A stretch of 64,000 nucleotides of DNA, taken from Shewanella sp. MR-4 (GTDB lineage: Bacteria > Pseudomonadota > Gammaproteobacteria > Enterobacterales > Shewanellaceae). Positions within the stretch are counted from its first letter, which is position 1; every line of letters begins with the position of its first letter. Below, piece after piece: positions 34,836 through 46,253 of the stretch. Both the position numbers and the translations under genes were made by a program. Below the pieces are notes generated by a model that ran no database searches, was not told where the DNA came from, and saw nothing but the letters and a program-made list of their open reading frames with translations. Location of the stretch: NCBI RefSeq assembly GCF_000014685.1, contig NC_008321.1, positions 3,531,001 through 3,595,000 on the forward strand. The letters run 5' to 3'.

Positions 34836-35003
34836 ATGACTAAACTGTTTTTATTCCCGCTTATCCTTTGCTTGCTGTGGATACTGTTTTTAAAAGCCAA
34901 TGGTTTACCGCTGGCTCAAGGAAAACGTGGCTTTATCTACATCATAGCCATCAGCGGCACGGTGATTTTGCTTCTTATGCTGCTCCTATGGTTAACGGCT
35001 TAG
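34836..35003 (+). CDS. Small two-helix membrane protein, unknown function
   Basis: 55 residues: MTKLFLFPLILCLLWILFLK, a short polar turn (NGLPLAQGKRG), then a second hydrophobic stretch (YIIAISGTVILLLMLLLWLTA). ATG at 34836 with a weak GAATGAAG upstream; TAG at 35001. Codon use looks native, and the frame is flanked by terminators on both sides (34712 and 35000), so it forms its own unit. No family recognised. It could have been missed in annotation because of its size. Confidence 0.6.
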   Translation: MTKLFLFPLILCLLWILFLKANGLPLAQGKRGFIYIIAISGTVILLLMLLLWLTA

Positions 35004-35032
35004 AAGCCTATTGTTAGTCAATAGGCTTCTAA
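35000..35032. terminator. Bidirectional terminator (small membrane protein / oadB)
   Basis: TTAGAAGCCTATTG paired with CAATAGGCTTCTAA (14 bp) between the convergent stops; part of the stem includes the stop codon of the 55-residue frame. Confidence 0.75.
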
Positions 35033-35043
35033 ACCTTTACAAC

Positions 35044-36174
35044 TTAACCAAGCACGGCGAGTAAAATCCCCGCCGCAACCGCAGAGCCTAATACCCCAGC
35101 AACGTTTGGCCCCATGGCGTGCATCAGCAAAAAGTTATGGTGATTAGCCTCTAACCCCACCTTATTCACCACCCTTGCCGCCATTGGCACTGCAGATACG
35201 CCCGCCGCGCCAATTAATGGATTGACCTTACCGCCAGTTAATTTGCACATCAGTTTTGCCATCAGCACCCCTGCAGCGGTACCAATGCCGAACGCCAACG
35301 CGCCAAGCACTAAGATGCCTAAGGTTTCGACGCGCAAGAACTGCTCCGCAGAAAGTTTAGAACCAACGGCTAAGCCTAAGAAAATGGTGACGATATTAAT
35401 CAGCTCGTTTTGCGCCGTTTTCGATAATCTATCTACCACACCCGACTCACGCATTAGGTTGCCAAGGCAGAACATCCCAACGAGAGGCGTTGCAGCGGGT
35501 AAGAATAGAATCGTTAAGCCCAGGACCATCAGTGGGAAAATAATCTTTTCCTTTTTACTCACCTCCCTGAGCTGCTCCATCTTTATCTCACGCTCGGCTT
35601 GGGTCGTGAGTAAACGCATGATTGGCGGCTGGATAATCGGCACCAGCGCCATATAGGAATAGGCAGCCACGGCAATCGCCCCGAGCAACTCAGGCGCCAG
35701 CTTAGAGGCAAGGAATATCGCCGTTGGTCCATCCGCGCCACCGATGATGGCAATGGCAGCGGCATCCTGCATGGTAAATTCAAAGCCTGGTACTAGATTT
35801 AGCGCTATCGCCCCAATTAAGGTTGCGAAAATCCCAAACTGCGCCGCTGCGCCGAGTAGCAAGGTCTTTGGATTGGCAATCAGCGCACTAAAATCTGTCA
35901 GTGCCCCGACCCCCATAAAGATCAGCAGCGGAAACACCCCGGTTTCAATCCCAACATGGTAGGCGTAATAGAGCATTCCTCCCTCTTCGGTAAAGCCCGC
36001 GTTGGGAATATTCGCCAATACAGCACCAAAACCAATGGGTAACAGTAGCAGTGGCTCAAAGCCACGCACTATCGCAAGGTATAACAGCAAGGCACCCACA
36101 GCCATCATCAAGACTTGCCCCGCAGTAAAATGAGCTATGCCCGTTTCGGCCCAGAAAGCCAGTAAACCATCCAT
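35044..36174 (-). CDS. oadB: Oxaloacetate decarboxylase sodium pump, beta subunit
   Basis: 376-residue integral membrane subunit that decarboxylates carboxybiotin and exports sodium. Many hydrophobic helices. The family segments IGGADGPTAIFLASKLAPELLGAIAVAAYSYMALVPIIQPP (with the Asp used in sodium translocation) and GAAGVSAVPMAARV near the C-terminus are clear. ATG at 36174; AGGAG overlaps the oadA stop, so the gene is coupled to oadA. Last gene of oadGAB. Confidence 0.95.
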   Translation of the reverse strand: MDGLLAFWAETGIAHFTAGQVLMMAVGALLLYLAIVRGFEPLLLLPIGFGAVLANIPNAGFTEEGGMLYYAYHVGIETGVFPLLIFMGVGALTDFSALIANPKTLLLGAAAQFGIFATLIGAIALNLVPGFEFTMQDAAAIAIIGGADGPTAIFLASKLAPELLGAIAVAAYSYMALVPIIQPPIMRLLTTQAEREIKMEQLREVSKKEKIIFPLMVLGLTILFLPAATPLVGMFCLGNLMRESGVVDRLSKTAQNELINIVTIFLGLAVGSKLSAEQFLRVETLGILVLGALAFGIGTAAGVLMAKLMCKLTGGKVNPLIGAAGVSAVPMAARVVNKVGLEANHHNFLLMHAMGPNVAGVLGSAVAAGILLAVLG

Positions 36175-36182
36175 AACGACTC

Positions 36183-38018
36183 CTAGGCTAAGGCCAGTAA
36201 TTGAGAACCCACGGCAACCGAATCCCCTTCTTTCACAAAGAGATGGGTAATAATGCCATCCCCCTGTGCGCGGATTTCGGTTTCCATTTTCATGGCCTCT
36301 AGGATGATAACGACATCACCGGCGCACACCTTGTCACCAATGCCGACATGCACTTTGAAGATATTGCCCGATAGTGGCGCGCTCATCTTAAGTTTGACCT
36401 CACTGGTTTGAGGCATTGGCGCAGCGCTCAACTGAGAAGGATTAGCTTGGCCAAGCGGCAGTGCGGCTTGCCCCTGAGCTTGGATCTGGCTAATTTCGCC
36501 GCCCTCGGCAACCTCAACCACATAAGTTTGCCCCTCAACCGTGACTGTATAAATCTCGGCCTCACGCGGCGTAGCAGATAACACTGGCGCAAGTTCAGGT
36601 TTTGGCTCAAAGGCCGAGGGATCGTGACGATTCTTTAAAAACTGTAAGCCAATCTGCGGGAACAGTGCGTAGATGAGTAAGTCATCGTCCTGAGACTTTT
36701 CTTTGCTCTCTGAGACGAGACTAATCCCTTGCTCCTGCGCCTTTGATAATAACTCCGTACGCAGTTTGTCCAACTCGGGTGCGAGTAAATCCGCAGGACG
36801 GCAGGTGATCGCCGCCGCACCGTTAAGCACTCGAGCCTGCAACTCGGGATTAACAGGGGCCGGAGTGGCACCATATTCGCCCCTTAACACACCTTCAGTC
36901 TCTTTGGTCAACGATTGATATCTTTGCCCCATCAGTACGTTGATAACCGCCTGCGAGCCAACAATTTGCGAAGTTGGTGTAACCAAAGGCAGAAAGCCTA
37001 AATCCTGACGCACCCGAGGGATCTCCTCGAGCACTGCGTCCAGCTTATCGGCTGCACCTTGTTCTTTGAGCTGACTCTCCATATTCGTCAACATGCCACC
37101 GGGCACTTGAGCGCGAAGGATCCGCGAATCGATACCTTTTAACGCTCCTTCGAACTTGGCGTACTTTTTCCGCACCTCACGGAAATAAGCGGCAATCTCT
37201 TCAAGTAAGGCAAGGTCATAGTGAGTTTCACGCTCGGTCTCCGCCACCATAGCAACCACGGTTTCAGTTGCCGTATGGCCATAGGTTTGGCTCATGGAAG
37301 AAATGGCAGTATCGAGCACATCGATTCCCGCCTCTATCGCCTTTTGATAGGTTGCGGTACTTAGCCCCGTCGTGGCGTGGCAATGCAATGAGAGCATGAG
37401 TTGAGTTTGTGATTTTAAGCGACTAATAAGCTCAAAGGCTTCCATCGGCTTGAGTAGGCCCGCCATGTCTTTAATGCACAGCGAATGGCAGCCCATGTCC
37501 TCAAGGCGCTTTGCCATATCGACCCAAGTATCAACCGTATGAACAGGGCTGGTCGTATAAGAAATTGTGCCTTGCGCGTGCCCACCGACGTCACGCACCG
37601 CTTTTACTGCCATCTCAAGGTTACGCACATCATTCATCGCATCAAAGATACGGAATACATCCACACCATTGGCATGGGCACGCTCAACAAAACGAGTCAC
37701 TAAATCATCGGCATAATGGCGATAACCCAATAGGTTTTGACCACGCAGTAACATTTGTTGAGGCGTATTGGGCATTAACTTTTTCAGCTCACGGATCCTA
37801 TCCCAAGGATCCTCTCCTAAATAACGGATACAGGCATCGAAGGTCGCTCCGCCCCAAGACTCCAGCGACCAAAATCCCACTTCATCGAGCAGAGGTGCAA
37901 TCGGAAGCATGTCATCGATGCGTAAACGCGTCGCTAAAATAGACTGATGTGCATCCCTCAAGACGACATCGGTTAACTGTAATGGCTTAGACGCCACAAT
38001 CGAATTTACTCGGTTCAT
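36183..38018 (-). CDS. oadA: Oxaloacetate decarboxylase, alpha subunit (biotin-carrying)
   Basis: About 611 residues. N-terminal carboxyltransferase domain with DVVLRDAHQSILATRLR and LHCHATTGLSTATY (zinc and oxaloacetate site). The C-terminal biotinyl domain carries EAMKMETE, whose first Lys after AM is biotinylated; an Ala/Pro/Gln linker sits between. Start: the ATG at 38018 has GGAG six bases upstream and is preferred to the ATG at 38030, which overlaps the oadG stop. Converts oxaloacetate to pyruvate and CO2 while OadB pumps sodium out. Confidence 0.95.
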   Translation of the reverse strand: MNRVNSIVASKPLQLTDVVLRDAHQSILATRLRIDDMLPIAPLLDEVGFWSLESWGGATFDACIRYLGEDPWDRIRELKKLMPNTPQQMLLRGQNLLGYRHYADDLVTRFVERAHANGVDVFRIFDAMNDVRNLEMAVKAVRDVGGHAQGTISYTTSPVHTVDTWVDMAKRLEDMGCHSLCIKDMAGLLKPMEAFELISRLKSQTQLMLSLHCHATTGLSTATYQKAIEAGIDVLDTAISSMSQTYGHTATETVVAMVAETERETHYDLALLEEIAAYFREVRKKYAKFEGALKGIDSRILRAQVPGGMLTNMESQLKEQGAADKLDAVLEEIPRVRQDLGFLPLVTPTSQIVGSQAVINVLMGQRYQSLTKETEGVLRGEYGATPAPVNPELQARVLNGAAAITCRPADLLAPELDKLRTELLSKAQEQGISLVSESKEKSQDDDLLIYALFPQIGLQFLKNRHDPSAFEPKPELAPVLSATPREAEIYTVTVEGQTYVVEVAEGGEISQIQAQGQAALPLGQANPSQLSAAPMPQTSEVKLKMSAPLSGNIFKVHVGIGDKVCAGDVVIILEAMKMETEIRAQGDGIITHLFVKEGDSVAVGSQLLALA

Positions 38019-38029
38019 ATGGCGCTCCA

Positions 38030-38287
38030 TTATTTAGCCTGAGAACGATACTGCTGGACGGCTAAGCTGATCGCAGCCACCAATTTAGGATCTAAGGTGT
38101 TTGCAGCTCCGATTGAGCTCGCATCATTCACCTTTAGCGGATCTGCTGCTTTAGGCTCTTCACGGCACCACTTAGCAACCAGATTCACTCCTAATATCAA
38201 TACACTTAAAAATAAATACACCAGCCCCATGCCCAATAACATGATGCCAACAGCATCTAATAGCTGCTGCGTTAGCTCCCCTTTCAC
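38030..38287 (-). CDS. oadG: Oxaloacetate decarboxylase, gamma subunit
   Basis: 85 residues from a GTG at 38287, with GGAGGAG seven bases upstream; the longer frame to 38320 has no such site. One N-terminal membrane helix (AVGIMLLGMGLVYLFLSVLILGV) followed by a polar tail, as in OadG, which assembles the complex and binds zinc. It is first in oadG-oadA-oadB and its stop overlaps an ATG of oadA. Predicted to be controlled through the PdhR-like palindrome upstream. Confidence 0.9.
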   Translation of the reverse strand: MKGELTQQLLDAVGIMLLGMGLVYLFLSVLILGVNLVAKWCREEPKAADPLKVNDASSIGAANTLDPKLVAAISLAVQQYRSQAK

Positions 38288-38843
38288 GTCAGTACTCCTC
38301 CAGCTCTCAACCCACATCAAGTGTCAGATTTACAACTTCACAACATCTTCATTGATAACAAACTCAATCTACGGTTGTAAATTGGTAAGACCAATTTACA
38401 TAAAATCGGCAATAAGTGTCTGAGAGATCCTTAGTGAACGAGCAATAAAATGAATATTCGTTAATGAAACAGCAAAGCAGATATTTTTATTGGGGAAAAA
38501 AGGGTTACTGGCTCTCAAGATTAAGGCCTGAGTAAACAGCAGCCGAAAGTGCAATCTAACGATAATGAGGTCTTGAATCTCTTATTAAATGAGTACAAGT
38601 TTAAATCGAACGATGAGACTTATAAGTAAGGACACAATCCAAGGCGCATCAAAATACAGCGCTAAAGCATTAAGCTGCCAAGAAGGTGTTAAGGGGAAAT
38701 GAGTACACAGGTTTGAAAGTCTAGAAAACAAGATAATCAGCCGTTCTCCATTAACGCTGCATCTTAGACCGTAGAGTAATAACGTTAGTAATTAAAGAAG
38801 GCTTATGAAGAATACAGAGACTGAAATGGTAAACACGAAAAAC
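38288..38843. other. Intergenic region between oadGAB and the rRNA operon
   Basis: 556 bp without a supported gene. Next to oadG it holds the PdhR-like palindrome (38376-38400) and presumably the oad promoter on the minus strand. The rest (about 38420-38840) is AT-rich with only short frames lacking ribosome sites (the longest seen is about 37 codons from 38588). I recognise no RNA gene. Confidence 0.6.
38376..38400. promoter_or_regulatory. PdhR-like operator upstream of oadGAB
   Basis: TGTAAATTGGT-AAG-ACCAATTTACA: a perfect 11-bp inverted repeat with a 3-base centre. The core ATTGGT-AAG-ACCAAT equals the PdhR consensus (ATTGGTnnnACCAAT) of the pyruvate-sensing GntR-family repressor. It lies 89 bp before the oadG GTG. 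PdhR itself is not in this window. Confidence 0.75.
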
Positions 38844-38870
38844 AAAAAAGCCAGCTTGTTCAGCTGGCTT
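38844..38870 (-). terminator. Terminator of the rRNA operon
   Basis: Read on the minus strand: AAGCCAGCT-GAACA-AGCTGGCTT followed by TTTTG, about 17 bp after the 5S gene. Confidence 0.88.
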
Positions 38871-38886
38871 CGTTGTTTAATTAAGC

Positions 38887-39003
38887 GCTTGGCGATGACC
38901 TACTCTCACATGGGGAGACCCCACACTACCATCGGCGCGATTGCGTTTCACTTCTGAGTTCGGGATGGGATCAGGTGGGACCACAATGCTATTGTCACCA
39001 AGC
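38887..39003 (-). rRNA. rrf: 5S ribosomal RNA
   Basis: About 117 nt. The minus-strand sequence has the conserved GGTCCCACCTGATCCC, CCGAACTCAGAAGTGAAACG, GCCGATGGTAGTGTGGGG and CCCCATGTGAGAGTAGG blocks. The ends TTGCTTGGTGAC and GTCATCGCCAAGC pair as the terminal helix. Ends are accurate to a few bases. Confidence 0.97.
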
Positions 39004-39217
39004 AAATTCTTACTGGTTAATTCTACGTCTGACGGCATTGTTTCCTCACTCCAGTGCTCATGTACTACCGTACACTCCGCCCTTCGCTCGTCACGGCTTT
39101 GTCTGCCGTACAATTACCTGCGTAATTAACCTTTATTTGTTAATTTAGAAAGCTGTATTGAGTACCACTTCTTAAGTGTTTGTATTCGTCTAAGTACTAC
39201 TTAGTAAAACCCATCTG

Positions 39218-39225
39218 GGTTGTAT

Positions 39226-39232
<7 letters not shown>
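39218..39232 (-). repeat. 3' arm of the 23S processing stem
   Basis: On the minus strand CTTAACCATACAACCC here is the exact complement of GGGTTGTATGGTTAAG at about 42110-42125, on the other side of the 23S gene. The two form the long helix that RNase III cleaves to release pre-23S. Confidence 0.75.
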
Positions 39233-42116
<2,884 letters not shown>

Positions 42117-42306
42117 ATACAACCCAAATGAGTTTCACTTGAATTGTTGCGACCAGCTGGTTTTACTTGTCTCATCTTCGACCAAGAAGATGGACTCGCC
42201 TTAGACTTGAATATTCAAGACACTTAAAAAGTGTTTTAAGAACTCAATTTTTTTCGTATTAACACAACGACAGACATCATTGTATTAATTACTATCAGCT
42301 TTCCAA

Positions 42307-42320
42307 ATTGTTAAAGAACA
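42307..42320 (-). promoter_or_regulatory. boxA antitermination site in the 16S-23S spacer
   Basis: Minus strand TGTTCTTTAACAAT, one base different from the leader boxA (TGCTCTTTAACAAT). Recognised by NusB-S10 to keep transcription antiterminated into 23S. Confidence 0.75.
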
Positions 42321-42473
42321 ATGCTTACCGGCTCGCGGTGCATTTCGCTCTCCCTCCTCTTTCGAGAAGTTCAACAAGCCATCTGTGTGAACACTCAGGC
42401 ACATGGATGTGCCGTGTGTAAGAAACGCATGGAGCAGTTTCTTACCAACCAAACATCAAGTTAGTCGTATAGG

Positions 42474-44015
<1,542 letters not shown>

Positions 44016-44197
44016 AAAAGTTTTGTGAACCCGAAGGTTCGACTCAATGAATTCTGAATCGACTTAACTTAATAAGTCGTTGTACATATTGCTATGAACA
44101 CTCATTCATTGATTTAATTCTTTGATTACTCGCCAAACGGCAGAGTAATTTCGATTAACTCAACACCTGTGAGTGCCCACACAGATTTCTTGTTTAG

Positions 44198-44211
44198 ATT
44201 GTTAAAGAGCA
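44198..44211 (-). promoter_or_regulatory. boxA antitermination site in the rRNA leader
   Basis: Minus strand TGCTCTTTAACAAT, the classic rrn boxA, about 185 bp before mature 16S and just downstream of P2. Confidence 0.85.
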
Positions 44212-44257
44212 TTTGACCATTCACTTCGCGTTACCGCTCAGCGGGTCAGGGCTGCGT

Positions 44258-44285
44258 ATTCTACGCATTTCCCTTGTCGCGTCAA
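44258..44285 (-). promoter_or_regulatory. rRNA promoter P2
   Basis: Minus strand TTGACG (44280-44285), 16-base spacer, TAGAAT (44258-44263), then a GC-rich discriminator ACGCAGCCC. About 135 bp downstream of P1. Confidence 0.75.
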
Positions 44286-44392
44286 GGCGTTTTTGCAAAC
44301 TTCTTGGCGCTTTCGAATCAACTGCACATTTTGCATTCGATTCGAACTGTCACCGCGCTTGCTTTCGCTGTCTGCCGTGTCAGTGGATGCGC

Positions 44393-44420
44393 ATTATAGG
44401 CAGCAGAACTTTTTGTGCAA
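44393..44420 (-). promoter_or_regulatory. rRNA promoter P1
   Basis: Minus strand TTGCAC (44415-44420), 16-base spacer, consensus TATAAT (44393-44398), followed by GCGC. The sub-optimal spacer and GC-rich discriminator are typical of stringently controlled rRNA promoters. An A/T-rich stretch upstream (44425-44450) could be an UP element. Confidence 0.85.
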
Positions 44421-44613
44421 GGGCTTTTTTAACAAATTATGTCAAGTGAGCAAATAACCATCAAAACTGCAAATATCGGATAAATATGCTGCAATCTTTG
44501 TCACTCGGGTTGATAAGTTTGGCATATGCGGCATGGATGTACAGGGAATTCTATAGATCGAATAGCCTTAAGAAAGGGCGCTTTAAAACTTTTGTATATA
44601 TATGTATAGGAAA

Positions 44614-44650
44614 ACGGTTCAAGAATAACGAATGGCGACTCTTGAACCGT
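44614..44650 (-). terminator. Terminator of pssA
   Basis: Minus strand ACGGTTCAAGA, 15-base loop, TCTTGAACCGT then TTT, 46 bp past the pssA stop. It also insulates pssA from the rRNA promoters. Confidence 0.75.
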
Positions 44651-44696
44651 GGAACAGACTCATTGAATAACACTTGCTTGTATTGAAGCTGTCGGG

Positions 44697-45515
44697 CTAA
44701 GGATTATCCGTAGAATTTGTCGAACTCTTGGTGCCCTCTCCCGTGCCTTGTTCCTTTTCATGATCGCCATCGCCCACAATGTGCGCCACTTTTAGTTTTC
44801 TCACGGTACGAATGGTGATCACAGGCCCCGAGATAGCGTAGAGGTAAAAACCAATACAGAGTATTAATGCCGGTTGCACCGACACCACCACAAACACGCC
44901 AACCACAAATAAGATAGCAATGAAATTCACTTTGCCGCGCCAGTCAATTTCCTTAAATGAGTGATAACGGAAATTACTCACCATTAATAATCCCGTGGTG
45001 GCCGTAATCAATCCGGCTATCCAACTGATATTCTTACCATCGAGGTTGTACTGGTTGCCAAGCCAAATGCTACCTGCAATAACTGCCGCCGCAGCAGGAC
45101 TCGCTAAGCCTTGAAAATAACGCTTATCTGCCACGCCAACTTGAGTATTAAAACGTGCCAGCCTTAATGCGGCGCCCGCACAATAGATAAATGCTGCAAG
45201 CCAACCAACTTTGCCTAAATCCGCAAGCGCCCAATTGTAGGCGAGTAATGCTGGCGCCATACCAAAGGACACCATGTCTGCCATGCTGTCATATTCGGCA
45301 CCAAAGTCACTTTGCGTGTTCGTTAATCTTGCCACTCTACCGTCTAAACCATCGCAAATCATGGCCACAAAAATCGCAATCGCCGCCGCTTCAAAGTTAG
45401 CATTCATAGAGGCAATCACAGCATAGAAACCGGAAAACAAGCCGGCAGTGGTGAATAAATTCGGCAGTAAATAGATACCTTTATTCTTTACTGTTTGATT
45501 TGAGGAATTTTGCAT
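44697..45515 (-). CDS. pssA: CDP-diacylglycerol-serine O-phosphatidyltransferase (CDP-alcohol type)
   Basis: 272 residues, integral membrane protein. Makes phosphatidylserine from CDP-diacylglycerol and serine, en route to phosphatidylethanolamine. The CDP-alcohol phosphotransferase motif is read as DGLDGRVARLTNTQSDFGAEYDSMADMV-like spacing (DG..AR, eight residues, G...D...D), near residues 55-80, with GIYLLPNLFTTAGLFSGF before it. About seven hydrophobic helices and a charged C-terminal tail. This is the Bacillus-type enzyme, not the phospholipase-D-type PssA of E. coli. ATG at 45515. Confidence 0.92.
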   Translation of the reverse strand: MQNSSNQTVKNKGIYLLPNLFTTAGLFSGFYAVIASMNANFEAAAIAIFVAMICDGLDGRVARLTNTQSDFGAEYDSMADMVSFGMAPALLAYNWALADLGKVGWLAAFIYCAGAALRLARFNTQVGVADKRYFQGLASPAAAAVIAGSIWLGNQYNLDGKNISWIAGLITATTGLLMVSNFRYHSFKEIDWRGKVNFIAILFVVGVFVVVSVQPALILCIGFYLYAISGPVITIRTVRKLKVAHIVGDGDHEKEQGTGEGTKSSTNSTDNP

Positions 45516-45606
45516 ACACTTATAAAGCTATGAGCTGAAATGGAAGTAGGCTTCAAGATAGCATATTTTACTATCATGTCGATGGTGACCCTTAGGGATG
45601 ATTTTT

Positions 45607-46071
45607 ATGTTAAGAAAAGCCAAGGTTAGCGCAATGTTTCTGCGGATTACATGCTTAATGCTGCTCACTCAGCCCGTATTCGCCGGGGTGATTTACACTT
45701 GGGTCGATGAGAATGGTGTCACCCATTACAGTCAACAGCCACCGGAGCAGGAACAACCCAAAACGCAGCAACTTTATAGCGAAGATATCGAGCCTGGTAA
45801 AATTGGCTATATCACTCCCGCTAAAAAAGATGCGCCCCCTGAAATGTCCGAGTCCGAAAAGTCGGCAGCGTTAATTAAAGAGAAAGACGCTAAACAAGCC
45901 GAAACGATTTGTGAAAACGCTAAACATAATTTAGATGTGTTAACGACTCATACCAAGCTCACCCGCCAAGAAGAAGGCAATAAAGAGCCGCTCGCAATGA
46001 CAGAAGAAGAGCGCCAAGCGGCAATTAGCGAGAATCAGCAGCGGATAAAACTGTTTTGCGATAAGAAATAA
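45607..46071 (+). CDS. DUF4124-domain secreted protein
   Basis: 154 residues from the ATG at 45607 (AGGG nine bases upstream); an ATG nine bases earlier is too close to that site. Signal peptide ending at VFAG. The mature N-terminus VIYTWVDENGVTHYSQQPP is the DUF4124 motif; the rest is charged and probably helical (SESEKSAALIKEKDAKQAE). Cysteines near residues 103 and 151 could pair. Exported protein of unknown function. Terminator at 46178. Confidence 0.8.
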   Translation: MLRKAKVSAMFLRITCLMLLTQPVFAGVIYTWVDENGVTHYSQQPPEQEQPKTQQLYSEDIEPGKIGYITPAKKDAPPEMSESEKSAALIKEKDAKQAETICENAKHNLDVLTTHTKLTRQEEGNKEPLAMTEEERQAAISENQQRIKLFCDKK

Positions 46072-46177
46072 TGCTCTGCGTTTGTTATAGGCTGCATGCA
46101 AACCTTGATAGTCACGCCACACTTTCGCGTACAGCTCTTTTAGGGTTACCGCACATTTATCGGTAGCGTATAGATAT

Positions 46178-46210
46178 AAAAAAACCGAAGCCTGAAACTT
46201 CGGTTTTTTT
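46178..46210. terminator. Bidirectional terminator (DUF4124 gene / clpB)
   Basis: AAAAAACCGAAG and CTTCGGTTTTTTT with an 8-base loop, between the two convergent stops. Confidence 0.9.
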
Positions 46211-46253
46211 ATTTAGGTTAAGCAGCATTTAGCACGCTAACCATCCGCGCAAA

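Noticed and set aside
38588..38701. 37-codon frame (MSTSLNRTMRL...) between oadG and the rRNA terminator
   Set aside because: No Shine-Dalgarno sequence and no sign of a conserved protein; kept only as part of the intergenic description.
44486..44686. 66-codon frame on the plus strand between the rRNA promoters and pssA
   Set aside because: No ribosome site, no recognisable domain, and it overlaps the pssA terminator hairpin at 44614-44650.
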